From Listeria weihenstephanensis (GTDB lineage Bacteria; Bacillota; Bacilli; Lactobacillales; Listeriaceae): a DNA stretch of 64,000 nt. The notes beneath the pieces were generated by a model. It did not search any database. It saw only the letters and a program-made list of their open reading frames with translations, and had not been told where the DNA came from. How positions within the stretch are numbered: position 1 is the stretch's first letter; each line of letters begins with the position of its first letter. The position numbers were made by a program, and so were the translations under genes. The stretch spans positions 3,050,036-3,114,035 of the forward strand of contig NZ_CP011102.1 in NCBI RefSeq assembly GCF_003534205.1. Direction: 5' to 3'. Shown here one piece after another: positions 21,144-31,430 of the stretch.

Positions 21144-21974
21144 TCAAGACTTCGCCGGTTCTTTTGAAAAGGCATTAAATGGACGTAATTCTTCTAATGC
21201 ATATTCAATGACCGCGTCTTGATCTGGTAATCTAACTTGCATAATTCGGCCGAGTAAGTTGATGCCTACAACGCGTGCTTTACCATCAGGGGTGACAACG
21301 TGTTGACCAACATCAGGCATCTCTTTTTTCGCCGTTTCATATTCATCATTCTCATATTTCAAACAACACATTAAACGACCGCAAAGTCCGGAAATCTTCG
21401 TCGGATTAAGCGATAGGTTCTGATCTTTTGCCATCTTGATGGAAACTGGTTCAAAATCACCTAAAAACGTGGAACAGCAGAGCATACGGCCACATGGACC
21501 AATTCCACCTAGCAATTTCGCTTCATCACGTACTCCGATTTGGCGTAATTCGATCCGCGTACGGAAAATAGCTGCTAAATCCTTCACTAGTTCACGAAAA
21601 TCGACGCGACCTTCTGCGGTGAAATAGAAAATAATTTTATTGCGATCAAATGTATAATCAACGTCTACCAGATTCATCTCGATTTTGTGTTCGTGAATCT
21701 TCTCATCGCATAGTAAAAACGCTCGCTCACAGGAAGCTGCATTTTCTGCGACACATTTATAATCAGCGTCGGTTGCAACGCGTAATACTCGTTTTAAAGG
21801 CATAACAACGTCTTCATCATCGACTTCTCGTGGTCCAATAACAGCTTTCCCAAACTCTATTCCCTGTGCATTTTCGACGATAACGCCTTGTCCCTCTATA
21901 ATCTTGAGTTTCTCGGGCGAAAAATAATATATTTTACCGGCTTCCTTGAAACGGACGCCTACAACTTTTGGCAA
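21144..21974 (-). CDS. ricT: PSP1-domain protein RicT/YaaT
   Basis: 276-residue member of the Y-complex (RicA/RicF/RicT), which in B. subtilis helps RNase Y mature mRNAs and binds iron-sulfur clusters. The PSP1 domain is at about 60-145. The cysteine-rich core [17 protein letters not shown] and [16 protein letters not shown] (about 165-210) supplies the cluster ligands. The start is TTG at 21972-21974, 8 bases after GGGAGG. That site overlaps the holB stop codon, so translation is coupled. Confidence 0.94.
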   Translation of the reverse strand: MPKVVGVRFKEAGKIYYFSPEKLKIIEGQGVIVENAQGIEFGKAVIGPREVDDEDVVMPLKRVLRVATDADYKCVAENAASCERAFLLCDEKIHEHKIEMNLVDVDYTFDRNKIIFYFTAEGRVDFRELVKDLAAIFRTRIELRQIGVRDEAKLLGGIGPCGRMLCCSTFLGDFEPVSIKMAKDQNLSLNPTKISGLCGRLMCCLKYENDEYETAKKEMPDVGQHVVTPDGKARVVGINLLGRIMQVRLPDQDAVIEYALEELRPFNAFSKEPAKS

Positions 21975-21979
21975 TTGGA

Positions 21980-22972
21980 CTACCTCCCTTGAATTTTGAG
22001 TACGAGTTGCTCCATTAATAACTGGGTGTTCATATTGGAATCGAGTTTGCGCTTTGCTTCTAATATGATTTCCATTTCAGCAGTCGTGTCGGTTAGTGAC
22101 TTGCGTAATATTCCTTGTTTTAACATCGCTTCTTGCTCCATGCAGATCGGTTGGTACTCATCATTTAGTGATAAGTGCAGGCGATCGCGATATAGGAGTA
22201 GCAACATTTCTAAGCCTAAGTGCAACTGTGTTTTATCTTTAAATATCGGCATCCACGACTCGTGAATTAGTAAAATCGGATCGACGCCTTGGTGGTGTAA
22301 CCCTTCGTATAGCTTGATTGTCACGTTGCGCGCCTCGGCAAACCACTCGTCTTCATTCCATGCAAGTGCTTGTTCGGCATTTCCAGCGAGACTTGCCAAC
22401 ACACGTGCTTTTTGTTCTAAAATTCCTTGCGCAACTAAGTCTACTACAAATGCTTCAAACGGCAAAGCTCGGAAGCTCACTGGTTGAAGTCTAGACTGAA
22501 TTGTCGGCAAAATTTGCTGTGGATTTGCGGTCAGAAAAAGAATCAACATCCCGCCATCTGGTTCTTCTATAAATTTAAGCAAAGAATTGGCAGATTGAAC
22601 CGTCATCTTGTCTGCGCTATCGATAATCAGAACTTTACGATCTGACTCCATACCACGCTTAGAAAGTTCCTGCTTTAATTCTCGTACTTGATCAATTTTG
22701 ATACTGTTGCCATCTGGTTCTAGCCAATGAACATCGGGGTGGTTATCGCTATCGATTCGCAGGCAGTTATTACAAGTTCCGCAAGCCATTTCATCATCAC
22801 TTTTTTCTAAGCAAAAGCGGGTCTGAGCAAGCCATTTAGCAGTGCGCTTCTTACCAGTTCCACGCGCGCCTTCTAGTAAATAACCATGTGCCAAGCGGTC
22901 CATTTGAATGCTTTTTATGAATAATTGCATAGCGATCGGTTGCATCGATAATAGATCTGCTTGTCGTCCCAC
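21980..22972 (-). CDS. holB: DNA polymerase III subunit delta prime
   Basis: Clamp-loader subunit, 330 residues. It has the P-loop-like ARGTGKKRTA (about 36-46), zinc ligands CGTCNNCLRI (about 64), VLIIDSADKMTVQSANSLLKFIEEP and sensor-1 TANPQQILPTIQSRLQP. A TTG at 22987 would place GGAGGGG inside the gene; instead that site lies 6 bases before a GTG at 22972, which is chosen. It heads the holB-ricT-yabA group. Confidence 0.93.
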   Translation of the reverse strand: MGRQADLLSMQPIAMQLFIKSIQMDRLAHGYLLEGARGTGKKRTAKWLAQTRFCLEKSDDEMACGTCNNCLRIDSDNHPDVHWLEPDGNSIKIDQVRELKQELSKRGMESDRKVLIIDSADKMTVQSANSLLKFIEEPDGGMLILFLTANPQQILPTIQSRLQPVSFRALPFEAFVVDLVAQGILEQKARVLASLAGNAEQALAWNEDEWFAEARNVTIKLYEGLHHQGVDPILLIHESWMPIFKDKTQLHLGLEMLLLLYRDRLHLSLNDEYQPICMEQEAMLKQGILRKSLTDTTAEMEIILEAKRKLDSNMNTQLLMEQLVLKIQGR

Positions 22973-23049
22973 GAAAAACCCCTCCAATCATTTCTCTACA
23001 TTATAACATGACGGGCAAGGTTGTGGCGCTACTTTTGCTAAAAAATGTG

Positions 23050-23553
23050 TTAAAACTCTTCGCCGCGCATAATAGCCAACACGCGGGTATTTGGCAGGTA
23101 ACGCTTGATTTCCCGCAGCTTGGTGTATGTATCTGGATCATTGGTATATTCAGCGAGTTGCATCGCTACAGCACTACTTCGACTGACGCCTGCATTACAA
23201 TGTACGACGATTTGGCTGATATCATCAAATTGGTCCACAAAATCATGAATAATTTCGGCGTGCTTTTTGTTAAACAGGATCATGTCATCGGATTCTTTTT
23301 TACTCAGTCCCCAATAATCGTCTTCTTCATTGATATCATTGAAATTCACTTCTAAAACGCCTTGATATTTACCGGGATCTTTTAGAGGTGCAAACGCTTT
23401 ATCTTTATCGGCAATGCGAATCATAATCGGTGTTTTCCCAATCGGATCAAACGAGGTTGCGATCACTTCTGGTAGGGCAATGATGGGCAATGTATACGGA
23501 TCAAAATCTATTTGACGACGCTTTTCATTAATATAATTAGCCACGGTTATCAT
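23050..23553 (-). CDS. Dual-specificity-type protein tyrosine phosphatase
   Basis: 168-residue predicted phosphatase with the active-site loop VVHCNAGVSRSSA (about 121-133, the Cys-x5-Arg motif followed by Ser) and an upstream general-acid region (NFDINEEDDYWG in the preceding loop; exact Asp uncertain). The family removes phosphate from Tyr/Ser/Thr or phosphosugars; the substrate is unknown. The start is uncertain: the ATG at 23553 is only one base from AAGGAG, and a GTG at 23544 has better spacing. It sits where the housekeeping block gives way to the accessory insertion and has no operon partner. Confidence 0.82.
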   Translation of the reverse strand: MITVANYINEKRRQIDFDPYTLPIIALPEVIATSFDPIGKTPIMIRIADKDKAFAPLKDPGKYQGVLEVNFNDINEEDDYWGLSKKESDDMILFNKKHAEIIHDFVDQFDDISQIVVHCNAGVSRSSAVAMQLAEYTNDPDTYTKLREIKRYLPNTRVLAIMRGEEF

Positions 23554-23765
23554 GCTCCTTACTTCGAACAAGTTTTACTACCCTTTCATTTTAGCATTTT
23601 TTCTTAGATTACCCTAGTGTTATCGCCTTTTTTATGTGCGTTGCTTCACTTTGTCTAAAACGAACAAACAATTTCTAAAGTTTAGATGAAACGCCTAAGG
23701 TAATTGATTTCGGAGCATGCTATATTTAGAACACAGAGCTGACACGATTTGTCTCAAGAATATAT

Positions 23766-23779
23766 TTAAAGCGCTTTCT
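23766..23779. promoter_or_regulatory. Possible catabolite-responsive element (cre)
   Basis: TTAAAGCGCTTTCT matches the cre core AAAGCGCTTTC with changes only in the outer bases. It is 55 bp upstream of pucI, so CcpA control of the allantoin genes is possible. A TATATT with an extended TG lies further upstream (near 23720). Confidence 0.4.
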
Positions 23780-23834
23780 TTTCAAGGTTATTCGCTTATT
23801 TTAAGCTTAGAAATTACGATAAAGGAGGATAATT

Positions 23835-25343
23835 ATGGTTCAAGTGAGTGATTCACAGCTAGAGAAGTATAGGTCTCGTGGTTATAGCGATGATTTATTG
23901 CCAAAAACAGAGAACAAACGAACATGGGGTACGTTTAACTATTTCACATTGTGGATGGGTTCTGTACATAACGTTCCTAACTATGTGGCGGTTGGAGGGT
24001 TTCTGATCCTCGGATTGTCCACGGTTAGCATTATGGCGGCGATTATTGTAAGCGCATTTATTATTGCAGCGGTCATGGTCTTGAATGGTTCGGCTGGTTC
24101 GAAATACGGCGTTCCTTTCGCGATGATTTTACGGGCTTCTTATGGGGTTCGTGGTGCGCTTTTCCCTGGTATTTTGCGGGGATGTGTGGCAGCGATTATG
24201 TGGTTCGGCTTACAATGTTACGCAGGTTCGCTCGCCTTTCTGATTTTAATCGGTAAAATTTGGCCTGGCTTTTTGGAGATTGGTAGCGGGATTAATATTT
24301 TAGGAATCACCGTCCCTGGTTTGATCGCCTTTCTCATTTTCTGGGCAGTGAATGTGGCGATTGGATTTGGTGGTGGCGGCGTTTTGAATAAATTTACCGC
24401 GATTTTGAATCCTTGTATTTACATCGTCTTTGGCGGCATGGCGATTTGGGCGATTTATTTAGCTGGTTTCGGCAATATCGTCAGCTATGTTCCCTCTAAT
24501 GTGCAAACTGGTGGAAACTCGATTTTCCTATTCCTCGTGGTGATTAACGCCGTTGTTGCGGTTTGGGCGGCGCCGGCTGTTAGTGCTTCCGATTTTACGC
24601 AAAATGCTAAAAGTTTTAAAGCGCAAGCATCTGGGCAAACGTTCGGGCTTGTGGTAGCGTATATTTTATTCGCTTTGGCTAGTGTTTGTATTTTAGCGGG
24701 CGCGAGTATTCATTATGGTACGGAAACTTGGAATGTACTCGATATTGTGCAAAAATGGGATAGCTTGTTTGCATCGATTTTCGCCGTCTTGGTTATTCTG
24801 ATGACGACGATTTCAACGAATGCGACGGGAAATATTATTCCAGCGGGATATCAGATTGCTGCGATTTTTCCGAAGAAGTTGACGTATAAGCACGGTGTTA
24901 TGATTGCGAGTATTATTAGTGTCCTGATTTGTCCGTGGAAATTGATGGAGAATCAGGCAAGTATTTATTTATTTCTTGATATTATCGGTGGTATTCTTGG
25001 CCCTGTTATCGGCGTAATGTTGGCGCATTATTTCATTATTATGAAGCGTCAGATCAATCTGGATAGCCTCTACACGGAGCCAGGCCACTTTTCTTATTAC
25101 AAAAATGGTTTTAATTCGCTAGCGTTTGTTGTAACGATTGTTGCCGTGGTTATATCGCTGAGCGGTAAGTTTATCCCTGTCTTGGAGCCAGTTTCCAGAC
25201 TTTCATGGTTCGTCGGTGTGATCGTAGCTTTTGGCGCGTATGCTCTATTTGCCACGCTACATCGCAAGAAAAATCCATCGTTCTATGATGAAATACCAGA
25301 AGTTACGATTAAAAAAATAGGAGTTGAAGGAAATGAGTTATGA
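23835..25343 (+). CDS. pucI: Allantoin permease, NCS1 family (PucI-like)
   Basis: Cation-coupled nucleobase/allantoin importer, 502 residues, about 12 membrane helices. NCS1 marks are the N-terminal [20 protein letters not shown] and [29 protein letters not shown], and FGLQCYAGS. Allantoin rather than cytosine is inferred from the allantoinase gene that overlaps its end by 11 bp and from pucG/pucR further right. The ATG follows AAAGGAGG. A cre-like site lies upstream. Confidence 0.9.
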   Translation: MVQVSDSQLEKYRSRGYSDDLLPKTENKRTWGTFNYFTLWMGSVHNVPNYVAVGGFLILGLSTVSIMAAIIVSAFIIAAVMVLNGSAGSKYGVPFAMILRASYGVRGALFPGILRGCVAAIMWFGLQCYAGSLAFLILIGKIWPGFLEIGSGINILGITVPGLIAFLIFWAVNVAIGFGGGGVLNKFTAILNPCIYIVFGGMAIWAIYLAGFGNIVSYVPSNVQTGGNSIFLFLVVINAVVAVWAAPAVSASDFTQNAKSFKAQASGQTFGLVVAYILFALASVCILAGASIHYGTETWNVLDIVQKWDSLFASIFAVLVILMTTISTNATGNIIPAGYQIAAIFPKKLTYKHGVMIASIISVLICPWKLMENQASIYLFLDIIGGILGPVIGVMLAHYFIIMKRQINLDSLYTEPGHFSYYKNGFNSLAFVVTIVAVVISLSGKFIPVLEPVSRLSWFVGVIVAFGAYALFATLHRKKNPSFYDEIPEVTIKKIGVEGNEL

Positions 25344-26706
25344 TTTAATTATCAAAAATGGTACAGTGATTTTGGACACAGAAGCGGTAGTGACAGATGT
25401 GGCGGTAATGAATGGAAAAATCGTGGCAATCGGCGCTGATCTAGGCGAGGCGAAGAAGGTCATCGATGCTAGCGGTTTGGTGGTTTCTCCTGGTATGGTT
25501 GATGCGCATGTGCATATTTCTGAGCCAGGTCGTACAGAATGGGAAGGCTATGAAACAGGGACAAAAGCTGCTGCAAAAGGTGGCGTAACGTCATTCATCG
25601 AGATGCCGCTCAATCAACTACCGGCAACAATTGATCGTGAATCTCTAAATCTTAAATTTGATGCTGCAAAAGGGAAACTTAGCGTGGATGTAGCGCTTTT
25701 TGGAGGCCTTGTTCCACACAACTTGGATCGTCTTCATGAGTTAAACGAAGATGGCGTCGCGGCTTATAAATGCTTCCTTGCAACGTGTGGCTTTGATGGT
25801 GTCGATAATGATTTCCGTAATGTTGATGATTATTCATTCTTTGTTGGTATGCAAAAAATCGCGAAGATGGGCAAAATTTTAGCAATCCATGCTGAAAATG
25901 CGCTGATCTGCGATGAATTAGGTAAAGTGGCACAAGCAGAAGGCAAAACATCGGCGAAAGATTATGTGGCATCACGCCCTGTTTTCACAGAAGTTGAAGC
26001 AGTGCGGCGCGCCATCTATCTTGCTAAAGTTGCTGGTTGTCAGATTCATATCTGTCATTTGAGTACTCCAGAAGGCGTCGAAGAAGTAACTCGTGCACGT
26101 AATGAAGGTCAGAAAGTGACATGTGAATCTTGTACGCATTATTTCGCGATTGATGAGGAGCAGTTTGAAGAGATTGGTAGCCTAGCTAAATGTGCCCCAC
26201 CGTTACGCGATAAAGCGAATCAAGATCGGCTTTGGGAGAAACTTTTTGCGGGTGAAATTGATTTCGTAACTTCGGATCACTCGCCTTGCCCTCCAGATAT
26301 GAAAATTGGCAATGCGTTTACAGCTTGGGGCGGGATTTCTGGATTGCAAAATAATGTGGATATCATGTTTGATGAAGCGGTTCAAAAACGTGGTATGGCA
26401 TTGACTCAATTCGCGAAACTGATTGCCTCAAACCCAGCGGATCTTTATAAACTAGCGGATAAAGGACATATCGCGATTGGCAAAGATGCCGATTTCGCAT
26501 TGATTCAGCCAAATGCCCCGTACACGCTTGCCGCTGAGGACTTGGAGTACCGTCATAAAGTTAGCCCGTACATCGGTCGCACAATCGGCGCACAAGTCGT
26601 GGCAACGGTACTACGCGGTTCCGTGATTTATGACAAGGAACACGGTGTTCGTGATACACATGAAGGCTCGTTCGTTCTACAAAACGCAAAAGAAACCGTT
26701 CAATAA
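25333..26706 (+). CDS. allB: Allantoinase
   Basis: Hydrolyses allantoin to allantoate. 457 residues, cyclic amidohydrolase. Metal ligands are DAHVHIS (about 57), a lysine in AAYKCFLA (about 146, carbamylated in the family), [16 protein letters not shown] and VTSDHSPCP (about 313). ATG at 25333 lies 9 bases after TAGGAG, inside the end of pucI, so expression is coupled. No allantoate amidohydrolase gene (allC/pucF) lies nearby, so the route to ureidoglycine must be completed elsewhere. Confidence 0.93.
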   Translation: MSYDLIIKNGTVILDTEAVVTDVAVMNGKIVAIGADLGEAKKVIDASGLVVSPGMVDAHVHISEPGRTEWEGYETGTKAAAKGGVTSFIEMPLNQLPATIDRESLNLKFDAAKGKLSVDVALFGGLVPHNLDRLHELNEDGVAAYKCFLATCGFDGVDNDFRNVDDYSFFVGMQKIAKMGKILAIHAENALICDELGKVAQAEGKTSAKDYVASRPVFTEVEAVRRAIYLAKVAGCQIHICHLSTPEGVEEVTRARNEGQKVTCESCTHYFAIDEEQFEEIGSLAKCAPPLRDKANQDRLWEKLFAGEIDFVTSDHSPCPPDMKIGNAFTAWGGISGLQNNVDIMFDEAVQKRGMALTQFAKLIASNPADLYKLADKGHIAIGKDADFALIQPNAPYTLAAEDLEYRHKVSPYIGRTIGAQVVATVLRGSVIYDKEHGVRDTHEGSFVLQNAKETVQ

Positions 26707-26717
26707 AGTTTTTTCAG

Positions 26718-26755
26718 CAGGCTCTGTGTATTTTCGCAGAGCCTGTTTTATTTTT
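26718..26755 (+). terminator. Terminator of pucI-allB
   Basis: Arms CAGGCTCTG and CAGAGCCTG followed by TTTTATTTTT, just after the allB stop. Confidence 0.9.
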
Positions 26756-26810
26756 CGCGTGTTGCTGTTATACTTGTAGTAGCTAAATTATGATTTATTG
26801 GAGGCCGAAT

Positions 26811-27140
26811 ATGAGCGTAACTACGCAGTTTCGAAAAGGTGCGCTAGACATGTGTGTGCTTTACATTTTGCAGACGGATGATTTTTATGGCTATGATTTA
26901 ACACAACAAATAAAAAAACATATACCTATCACGGAAAGTACGTTGTATCCACTTTTGCGTCGGCTTGTGAAAGATGGTTATTGCGCGACGTATACAGTAG
27001 AATCACCAACTGGGCCACAACGGAAATACTATCATATCACGCATCAAGGTCGGATTTTTTTGAAAGAGACATTACAAGAATGGGATGAATTCACGGCAAG
27101 TATCGCAGCTTTACGAAAGGAGATCAAACCAAATGAATAG
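26811..27140 (+). CDS. PadR-family transcriptional regulator
   Basis: 109-residue winged-helix repressor of the PadR type. The N-terminal LDMCVLYILQTDDFYGYDLTQQI, the recognition region ITESTLYPLLRRLVKDGYC, and the wing GPQRKYYHITHQGR are typical. ATG at 26811 follows GGAGG. It overlaps the next gene by 8 bp. PadR/HAAS pairs usually respond to membrane or cell-envelope signals; the target operon here is probably itself. Confidence 0.92.
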   Translation: MSVTTQFRKGALDMCVLYILQTDDFYGYDLTQQIKKHIPITESTLYPLLRRLVKDGYCATYTVESPTGPQRKYYHITHQGRIFLKETLQEWDEFTASIAALRKEIKPNE

Positions 27141-27513
27141 AACCGATTTTTTTGAAACGTTGCATCATGGTCTGCGTTCTCTCCCTGAAGACGAGCGTGC
27201 CAGTATTATCAAAGATTTGGACGAACACATCGCGGTAAGTTTGGAGAACGGGATTTCGGAAGTCGATGCCATTGCTTTGCTAGGAGACCCTACTGATATC
27301 ATCGATCAATATGTGCAGGAAGCTGTTGTGGTTCCTAAGCGCGTGCAACAACCCATTATTCAAAAATCGATGCCACAACCAGATCCACCTCAGGTTCAGG
27401 TGGAAACGAAAACAGATAAACCCGCCAACAAGCAGATTTCTCCGTTTAAAATCGTGCTGATTGCAGGTATGTGTTTTATTATATTGATGCTGCTTTTGGA
27501 TGCATTGGATTAA
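27133..27513 (+). CDS. HAAS/DUF1700-domain membrane protein
   Basis: 126 residues. The N-terminal HAAS domain (about 1-60, FFETLHHGLRSLPEDERASII and GDPTDIIDQY) usually follows PadR regulators and is thought to carry the signal. A Pro/Gln-rich linker leads to a single C-terminal membrane helix (about 104-122, VLIAGMCFIILMLLL). It is shorter than multi-helix DUF1700 proteins. The start at 27133 has AAAGGAG upstream, coupled to padR. Confidence 0.85.
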   Translation: MNRTDFFETLHHGLRSLPEDERASIIKDLDEHIAVSLENGISEVDAIALLGDPTDIIDQYVQEAVVVPKRVQQPIIQKSMPQPDPPQVQVETKTDKPANKQISPFKIVLIAGMCFIILMLLLDALD

Positions 27514-27559
27514 AAATAGCAACTTGGATTCATGTTGAAAAATCCAAGTTGCTATTTTT
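27512..27559. terminator. Bidirectional terminator
   Basis: Perfect arms AAAAATAGCAACTTGGAT and ATCCAAGTTGCTATTTTT between convergent genes; serves the padR pair (+) and the beta-helix gene (-). Confidence 0.93.
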
Positions 27560-27586
27560 ATTTGGTATTATAACATTGCTATACGC

Positions 27587-30500
27587 TTATTTAATCACAG
27601 GTATTGATACGCGACGCATCTCCACATACGCCTTATCCAGACCAATGATTTCCACTTTATTAGTCGTCGCAGAAATGAAATTGTTCGCATAGGTCACTTT
27701 ATATTTATTCGTTACGCGATCAATCGTCGCTTGTTGTTTGACCACAGCATTCACTGAAAAACGCACATAAGCTATATCTTTCCCACACGCCCCTGCAATT
27801 TCTTTCGTCCCTAATTTATAATTTGCTGGCGCGGTTAATGTCGCTTGTAAGGCTGGTTTGACGACAACTGGGGTTATAACTTGTACTTTTTTCGTTGCGT
27901 CTAATCCTCTCACTTCCACTTTACTCGCTGTTGCAATACCATATTTTCGCATCTCCATAAAACTATATTTTCCAACCTGATTCGCTATGTTCGTTGCCTG
28001 TCCTTTATTCACACCGTTGACCCACAATTGAACTGTTACGATATCTTTACCGTACGTGCCCAACAATTGCGGATATTCTACAGGATAGGTCTCTACTTTC
28101 AAATCATAATCCTTCCATACCGTCACCGCGACAGGGATTCGTTTTCGCTCGACAAACGCGCCATCCACGCCCTGCACTTCGACTTTCAGTGTTGCGTTCG
28201 TTATATGTTGCGCAGCATTCTCAAAACGATAACTTCCATCAGTACTAAGCGTCGCACTGGTCTTGTTCACACCATTCACACATAGACGTACCCCTTGAAT
28301 ATCTTTACCAAAAGTTCCTGTTAATATCTTGCTTTGATTAATTACAAAAGAGCTAGTCGTTAAACTGTAATCTTTCGGTGCATTCACACGTACTAACAGC
28401 CGCACCCGTTCTTGATAAACCTTGTTTACACCCACAATTTCCACTATATCATTCACCGTTTTAATAAAAGTCGATGCTTTTGCAAAGGTATAATTTCCAT
28501 TTCCATCTGTCGCTGCTTGCTCGACAACCTCACCATTCACCCATAAACGAACTTTGAACACGCTATCACTATACGTCCCAGCGAACGTAGCGGTTTCTCC
28601 AATCGTATAGTCCTGCGCTGTCACTTGGAAGAGGCTACTCATAATAACTGGAATGCGACTTGCCTCTTGCCCCCACTCATTTCTCCCGACGATTTCTACC
28701 TCTTTAGACACACTAGTTAGAAGTATTGTTGTATCTTTTAAGGTGTAGTTACCATTCCCATCCATAGGTATATCAAGCATTTCTTTTCCATCTATCCATA
28801 ATGATACCCCTGCAATAGAATGACCGTGCGTGCCTGTTAAAGCGCGTTCAGGATAGGCAATCACATATGTTACGACCGTCATACCATAATCTAGATATTG
28901 GATCTCTATCTCCTGACATATTTCATCGTCCACACCTTTTCCACGAAGAATAAACGTATCTTCCCAGCGAATATTTTTGGCGGCAAGCCCCGTGACTTGG
29001 AAGGTATTAATCCCTGTAATTGTGACTGGTACCTCGATATTTCTAATCACCGCAGAAACCACTCGGATGTCTCGCCCAAACGTACCCGTAATCTGGTCCG
29101 TTCCTAATGTATAATCGCTTCCTGTCAATGTATAATCGAGAGGTGCCTCCAATACACGCACGGGTAATCGATATCGTTCCACACCTTGGCGATCTATCGC
29201 AATCAGTTCCAGAATATCGCCTGGGCTAATCATCATATCTTCCACAGAGATCGCATACCGACCGGTTCCATCCAGCGTTGCATTTTTTGTCATGCCAGTT
29301 GTTTGTAGCTTGATGGCGTAGATCTCAGTACCGTATGTCCCGGTAATCTGCGTATCGTGAATTGTATAATCCGTATCCGTTGTGATAGATACGTCTGAAA
29401 GGAACGTAATCGCCACTTGTTCCACTTGATTTCCACGAATATCCTTCCCAATGAAAGAGTATGTTGCTGTTCTCTCCACCAGTTTAGTGGCGATATTTGA
29501 GAAAAGAAAGGTGCCTTGACTATTAACGCTAGCTTCATCGATTTTCACATTCCCCTTATGTAACTCGACTGTACAAATGGGTAGAAAACACTGACTTTGA
29601 TAATCTTGACTTGGCGTTACATCATCGTAAACCACTTTTTCTACAAATAATGATTTATGCAGCACCTCAATTCGTTCATTCAAAACAGTTTCGAAAGCGG
29701 TTTCTTTTTTGTGCGTAGTTAATCTATTATTGTTGACCGCCACATGCTTAATGACGGTATCTCCTATATTTTCAGGGCTCGCCACAAGCAACAAATCCGG
29801 TTGCGCCCATTTCTCTGGGTAATAACCTTCCAACGGCTGATGATAAATCCGATTATTATGCAAAACGACCTCTTCTGACATAACAGTACGCCCATTTTCT
29901 TCCCCTAATCGAATCGTCATAAAGCGTGGTTTCGTTGTGAATGAGCTCACCACACCAGTTTGCCCACTTCCGTTTATAATCCCTTTCATATAGAAATCAT
30001 TATCCAAAATTTCTAAACCAATGCCTCGCGTGTGAGTCACACTCGTTCCATCATCATTACGCTCCACATTGTTCCGCTTTTTCACTGTGATAGTCCGTAA
30101 TGGAAGACGAATTTCACCTTCTAATTCGAGCATATTTTCTGTCACGACTACATCGGATACTTCTCCAATAGCCTTCTCAGTTGGATTCTTGGATACTTCA
30201 CGCTGTGCGGCGAAAAGGAAGCCAAAAATATGGACACTTCGAACTTTCGCTGTATTTCCTTGTAACCGAACATTGCTGGCACCGCTGAGTCGGTAGGGTA
30301 GATACAGGGTGTGAGGGGTTGTAGGTAGTGGCCTGTTCTTCCTTGTGTTTACATCTACCGGATTAACCGCTGTATTCCCGTGTAATGCAATAATATTAGG
30401 ATTACACGGATTTTCTTTCGGAACAGCATTGTTCACACGTTCAACCTCATCCCAGCCCGCCGTAACGTGATTCCCTGTAATAACTAGTTCTGTGTTATTT

Positions 30501-31330
30501 GGTCCATAACTATCTATACCACCGTCGAACATCTCCGTGCTATTTTTAGGATCATTGACAGAATAGTAATGGTAAACGCCATACCGTTGCATCCAATCGG
30601 TCACTTTATTGTTTATCACACTCACTTTTTCGTTACCTCGGTATATTTGGATGCCTGCACGCCCTGTATTGGTAGTCTGATTCCCCTCCAGAATAACATC
30701 GTGGCAAAATTCCAGCGAAATACCGCTTAAATAACCTATGTTTTTTATATCACAATCTATCACACGTAAATTTTCAATTCCACCAAAATTAAAGCCGTTT
30801 TTCCCAACGCTTTTTCCATCTACTTCTACGTTACGAATAGAGATGTTTCGCATTCCTTTGTATGGCGTATAATTTCCTACGTATGGGCCAGTGATGGTTA
30901 GTAGTGATGGGGATGCTAGGAAATTGAGTTTAGTGTAGTCGAGGGTCAAACTGATACCTTCATTTCCTGCTTTTATCATGAATTCAAATCTAACATCTTG
31001 AATACATACATCATGGAGATAATTCGGATTTTCCGACGTTGGTAAATTACTAAATCCAGCTTCTCCATCTGTACCTAAGCCAAAAATAAATATTGCTTTT
31101 TCTTTAGTCGGGTTAAGCTTAGAATCCATTGTCGTTTGAATCGTTGCTTTAGAAATGAGGCGAAGTGACCCTTTAACAAAGTAGGTTCCTGGTAATACCT
31201 CGATAAGAATATCCTCTCCTGTTGCTTCCAACGCTTGTATGCGCGTATTCCATAATTGTTGATTATCGGTAGCATATCCTTCCACGTAGTTGTCACGATT
31301 AATCAGTTCAATCATTTCTTTAATTGCCAT
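27587..31330 (-). CDS. Large beta-helix protein with tandem Ig-like repeats, putative surface or tail-fibre-like protein
   Basis: 1247 residues of unknown exact function. The N-terminal part (about 1-560) looks like a right-handed parallel beta-helix of the pectate-lyase type: many short N-rich turns such as VILEGNQTTNTG, LVITGNHVTAG and VVLHNNRIYHQ. Residues about 600-1247 hold seven full and one partial Ig-like repeats of about 80 residues, with DYTIGxxxITGTYGxDIxxVxLWVNG-like starts, as in Listeria surface proteins. No signal peptide, membrane segment or LPXTG motif is visible. ATG at 31330 follows GGAGGA by 7 bases. It lies 100 bp downstream of the internalin-like gene in the same direction. 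Confidence 0.75.
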   Translation of the reverse strand: MAIKEMIELINRDNYVEGYATDNQQLWNTRIQALEATGEDILIEVLPGTYFVKGSLRLISKATIQTTMDSKLNPTKEKAIFIFGLGTDGEAGFSNLPTSENPNYLHDVCIQDVRFEFMIKAGNEGISLTLDYTKLNFLASPSLLTITGPYVGNYTPYKGMRNISIRNVEVDGKSVGKNGFNFGGIENLRVIDCDIKNIGYLSGISLEFCHDVILEGNQTTNTGRAGIQIYRGNEKVSVINNKVTDWMQRYGVYHYYSVNDPKNSTEMFDGGIDSYGPNNTELVITGNHVTAGWDEVERVNNAVPKENPCNPNIIALHGNTAVNPVDVNTRKNRPLPTTPHTLYLPYRLSGASNVRLQGNTAKVRSVHIFGFLFAAQREVSKNPTEKAIGEVSDVVVTENMLELEGEIRLPLRTITVKKRNNVERNDDGTSVTHTRGIGLEILDNDFYMKGIINGSGQTGVVSSFTTKPRFMTIRLGEENGRTVMSEEVVLHNNRIYHQPLEGYYPEKWAQPDLLLVASPENIGDTVIKHVAVNNNRLTTHKKETAFETVLNERIEVLHKSLFVEKVVYDDVTPSQDYQSQCFLPICTVELHKGNVKIDEASVNSQGTFLFSNIATKLVERTATYSFIGKDIRGNQVEQVAITFLSDVSITTDTDYTIHDTQITGTYGTEIYAIKLQTTGMTKNATLDGTGRYAISVEDMMISPGDILELIAIDRQGVERYRLPVRVLEAPLDYTLTGSDYTLGTDQITGTFGRDIRVVSAVIRNIEVPVTITGINTFQVTGLAAKNIRWEDTFILRGKGVDDEICQEIEIQYLDYGMTVVTYVIAYPERALTGTHGHSIAGVSLWIDGKEMLDIPMDGNGNYTLKDTTILLTSVSKEVEIVGRNEWGQEASRIPVIMSSLFQVTAQDYTIGETATFAGTYSDSVFKVRLWVNGEVVEQAATDGNGNYTFAKASTFIKTVNDIVEIVGVNKVYQERVRLLVRVNAPKDYSLTTSSFVINQSKILTGTFGKDIQGVRLCVNGVNKTSATLSTDGSYRFENAAQHITNATLKVEVQGVDGAFVERKRIPVAVTVWKDYDLKVETYPVEYPQLLGTYGKDIVTVQLWVNGVNKGQATNIANQVGKYSFMEMRKYGIATASKVEVRGLDATKKVQVITPVVVKPALQATLTAPANYKLGTKEIAGACGKDIAYVRFSVNAVVKQQATIDRVTNKYKVTYANNFISATTNKVEIIGLDKAYVEMRRVSIPVIK

Positions 31331-31396
31331 TTCTTCTTCCTCCATCTCATTCTCTTATTTTTTGCTCATTCATTTCTTCTTCCTACTTTATTTGAG

Positions 31397-31422
31397 AGCA
31401 CAGTCGTCATAGCGACTGTGCT
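31397..31422 (-). other. Hairpin between internalin-like and beta-helix genes
   Basis: Perfect 10-bp arms AGCACAGTCG and CGACTGTGCT with a 6-base loop, without a T-run on either strand. It may be a processing or attenuation structure in a shared mRNA. Confidence 0.55.
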
Positions 31423-31430
31423 GAACTCAC

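Noticed and set aside
31397-31422. Hairpin after the internalin-like gene as a terminator
   Set aside because: Perfect stem but no T-run on either strand, so recorded only as a structural element.
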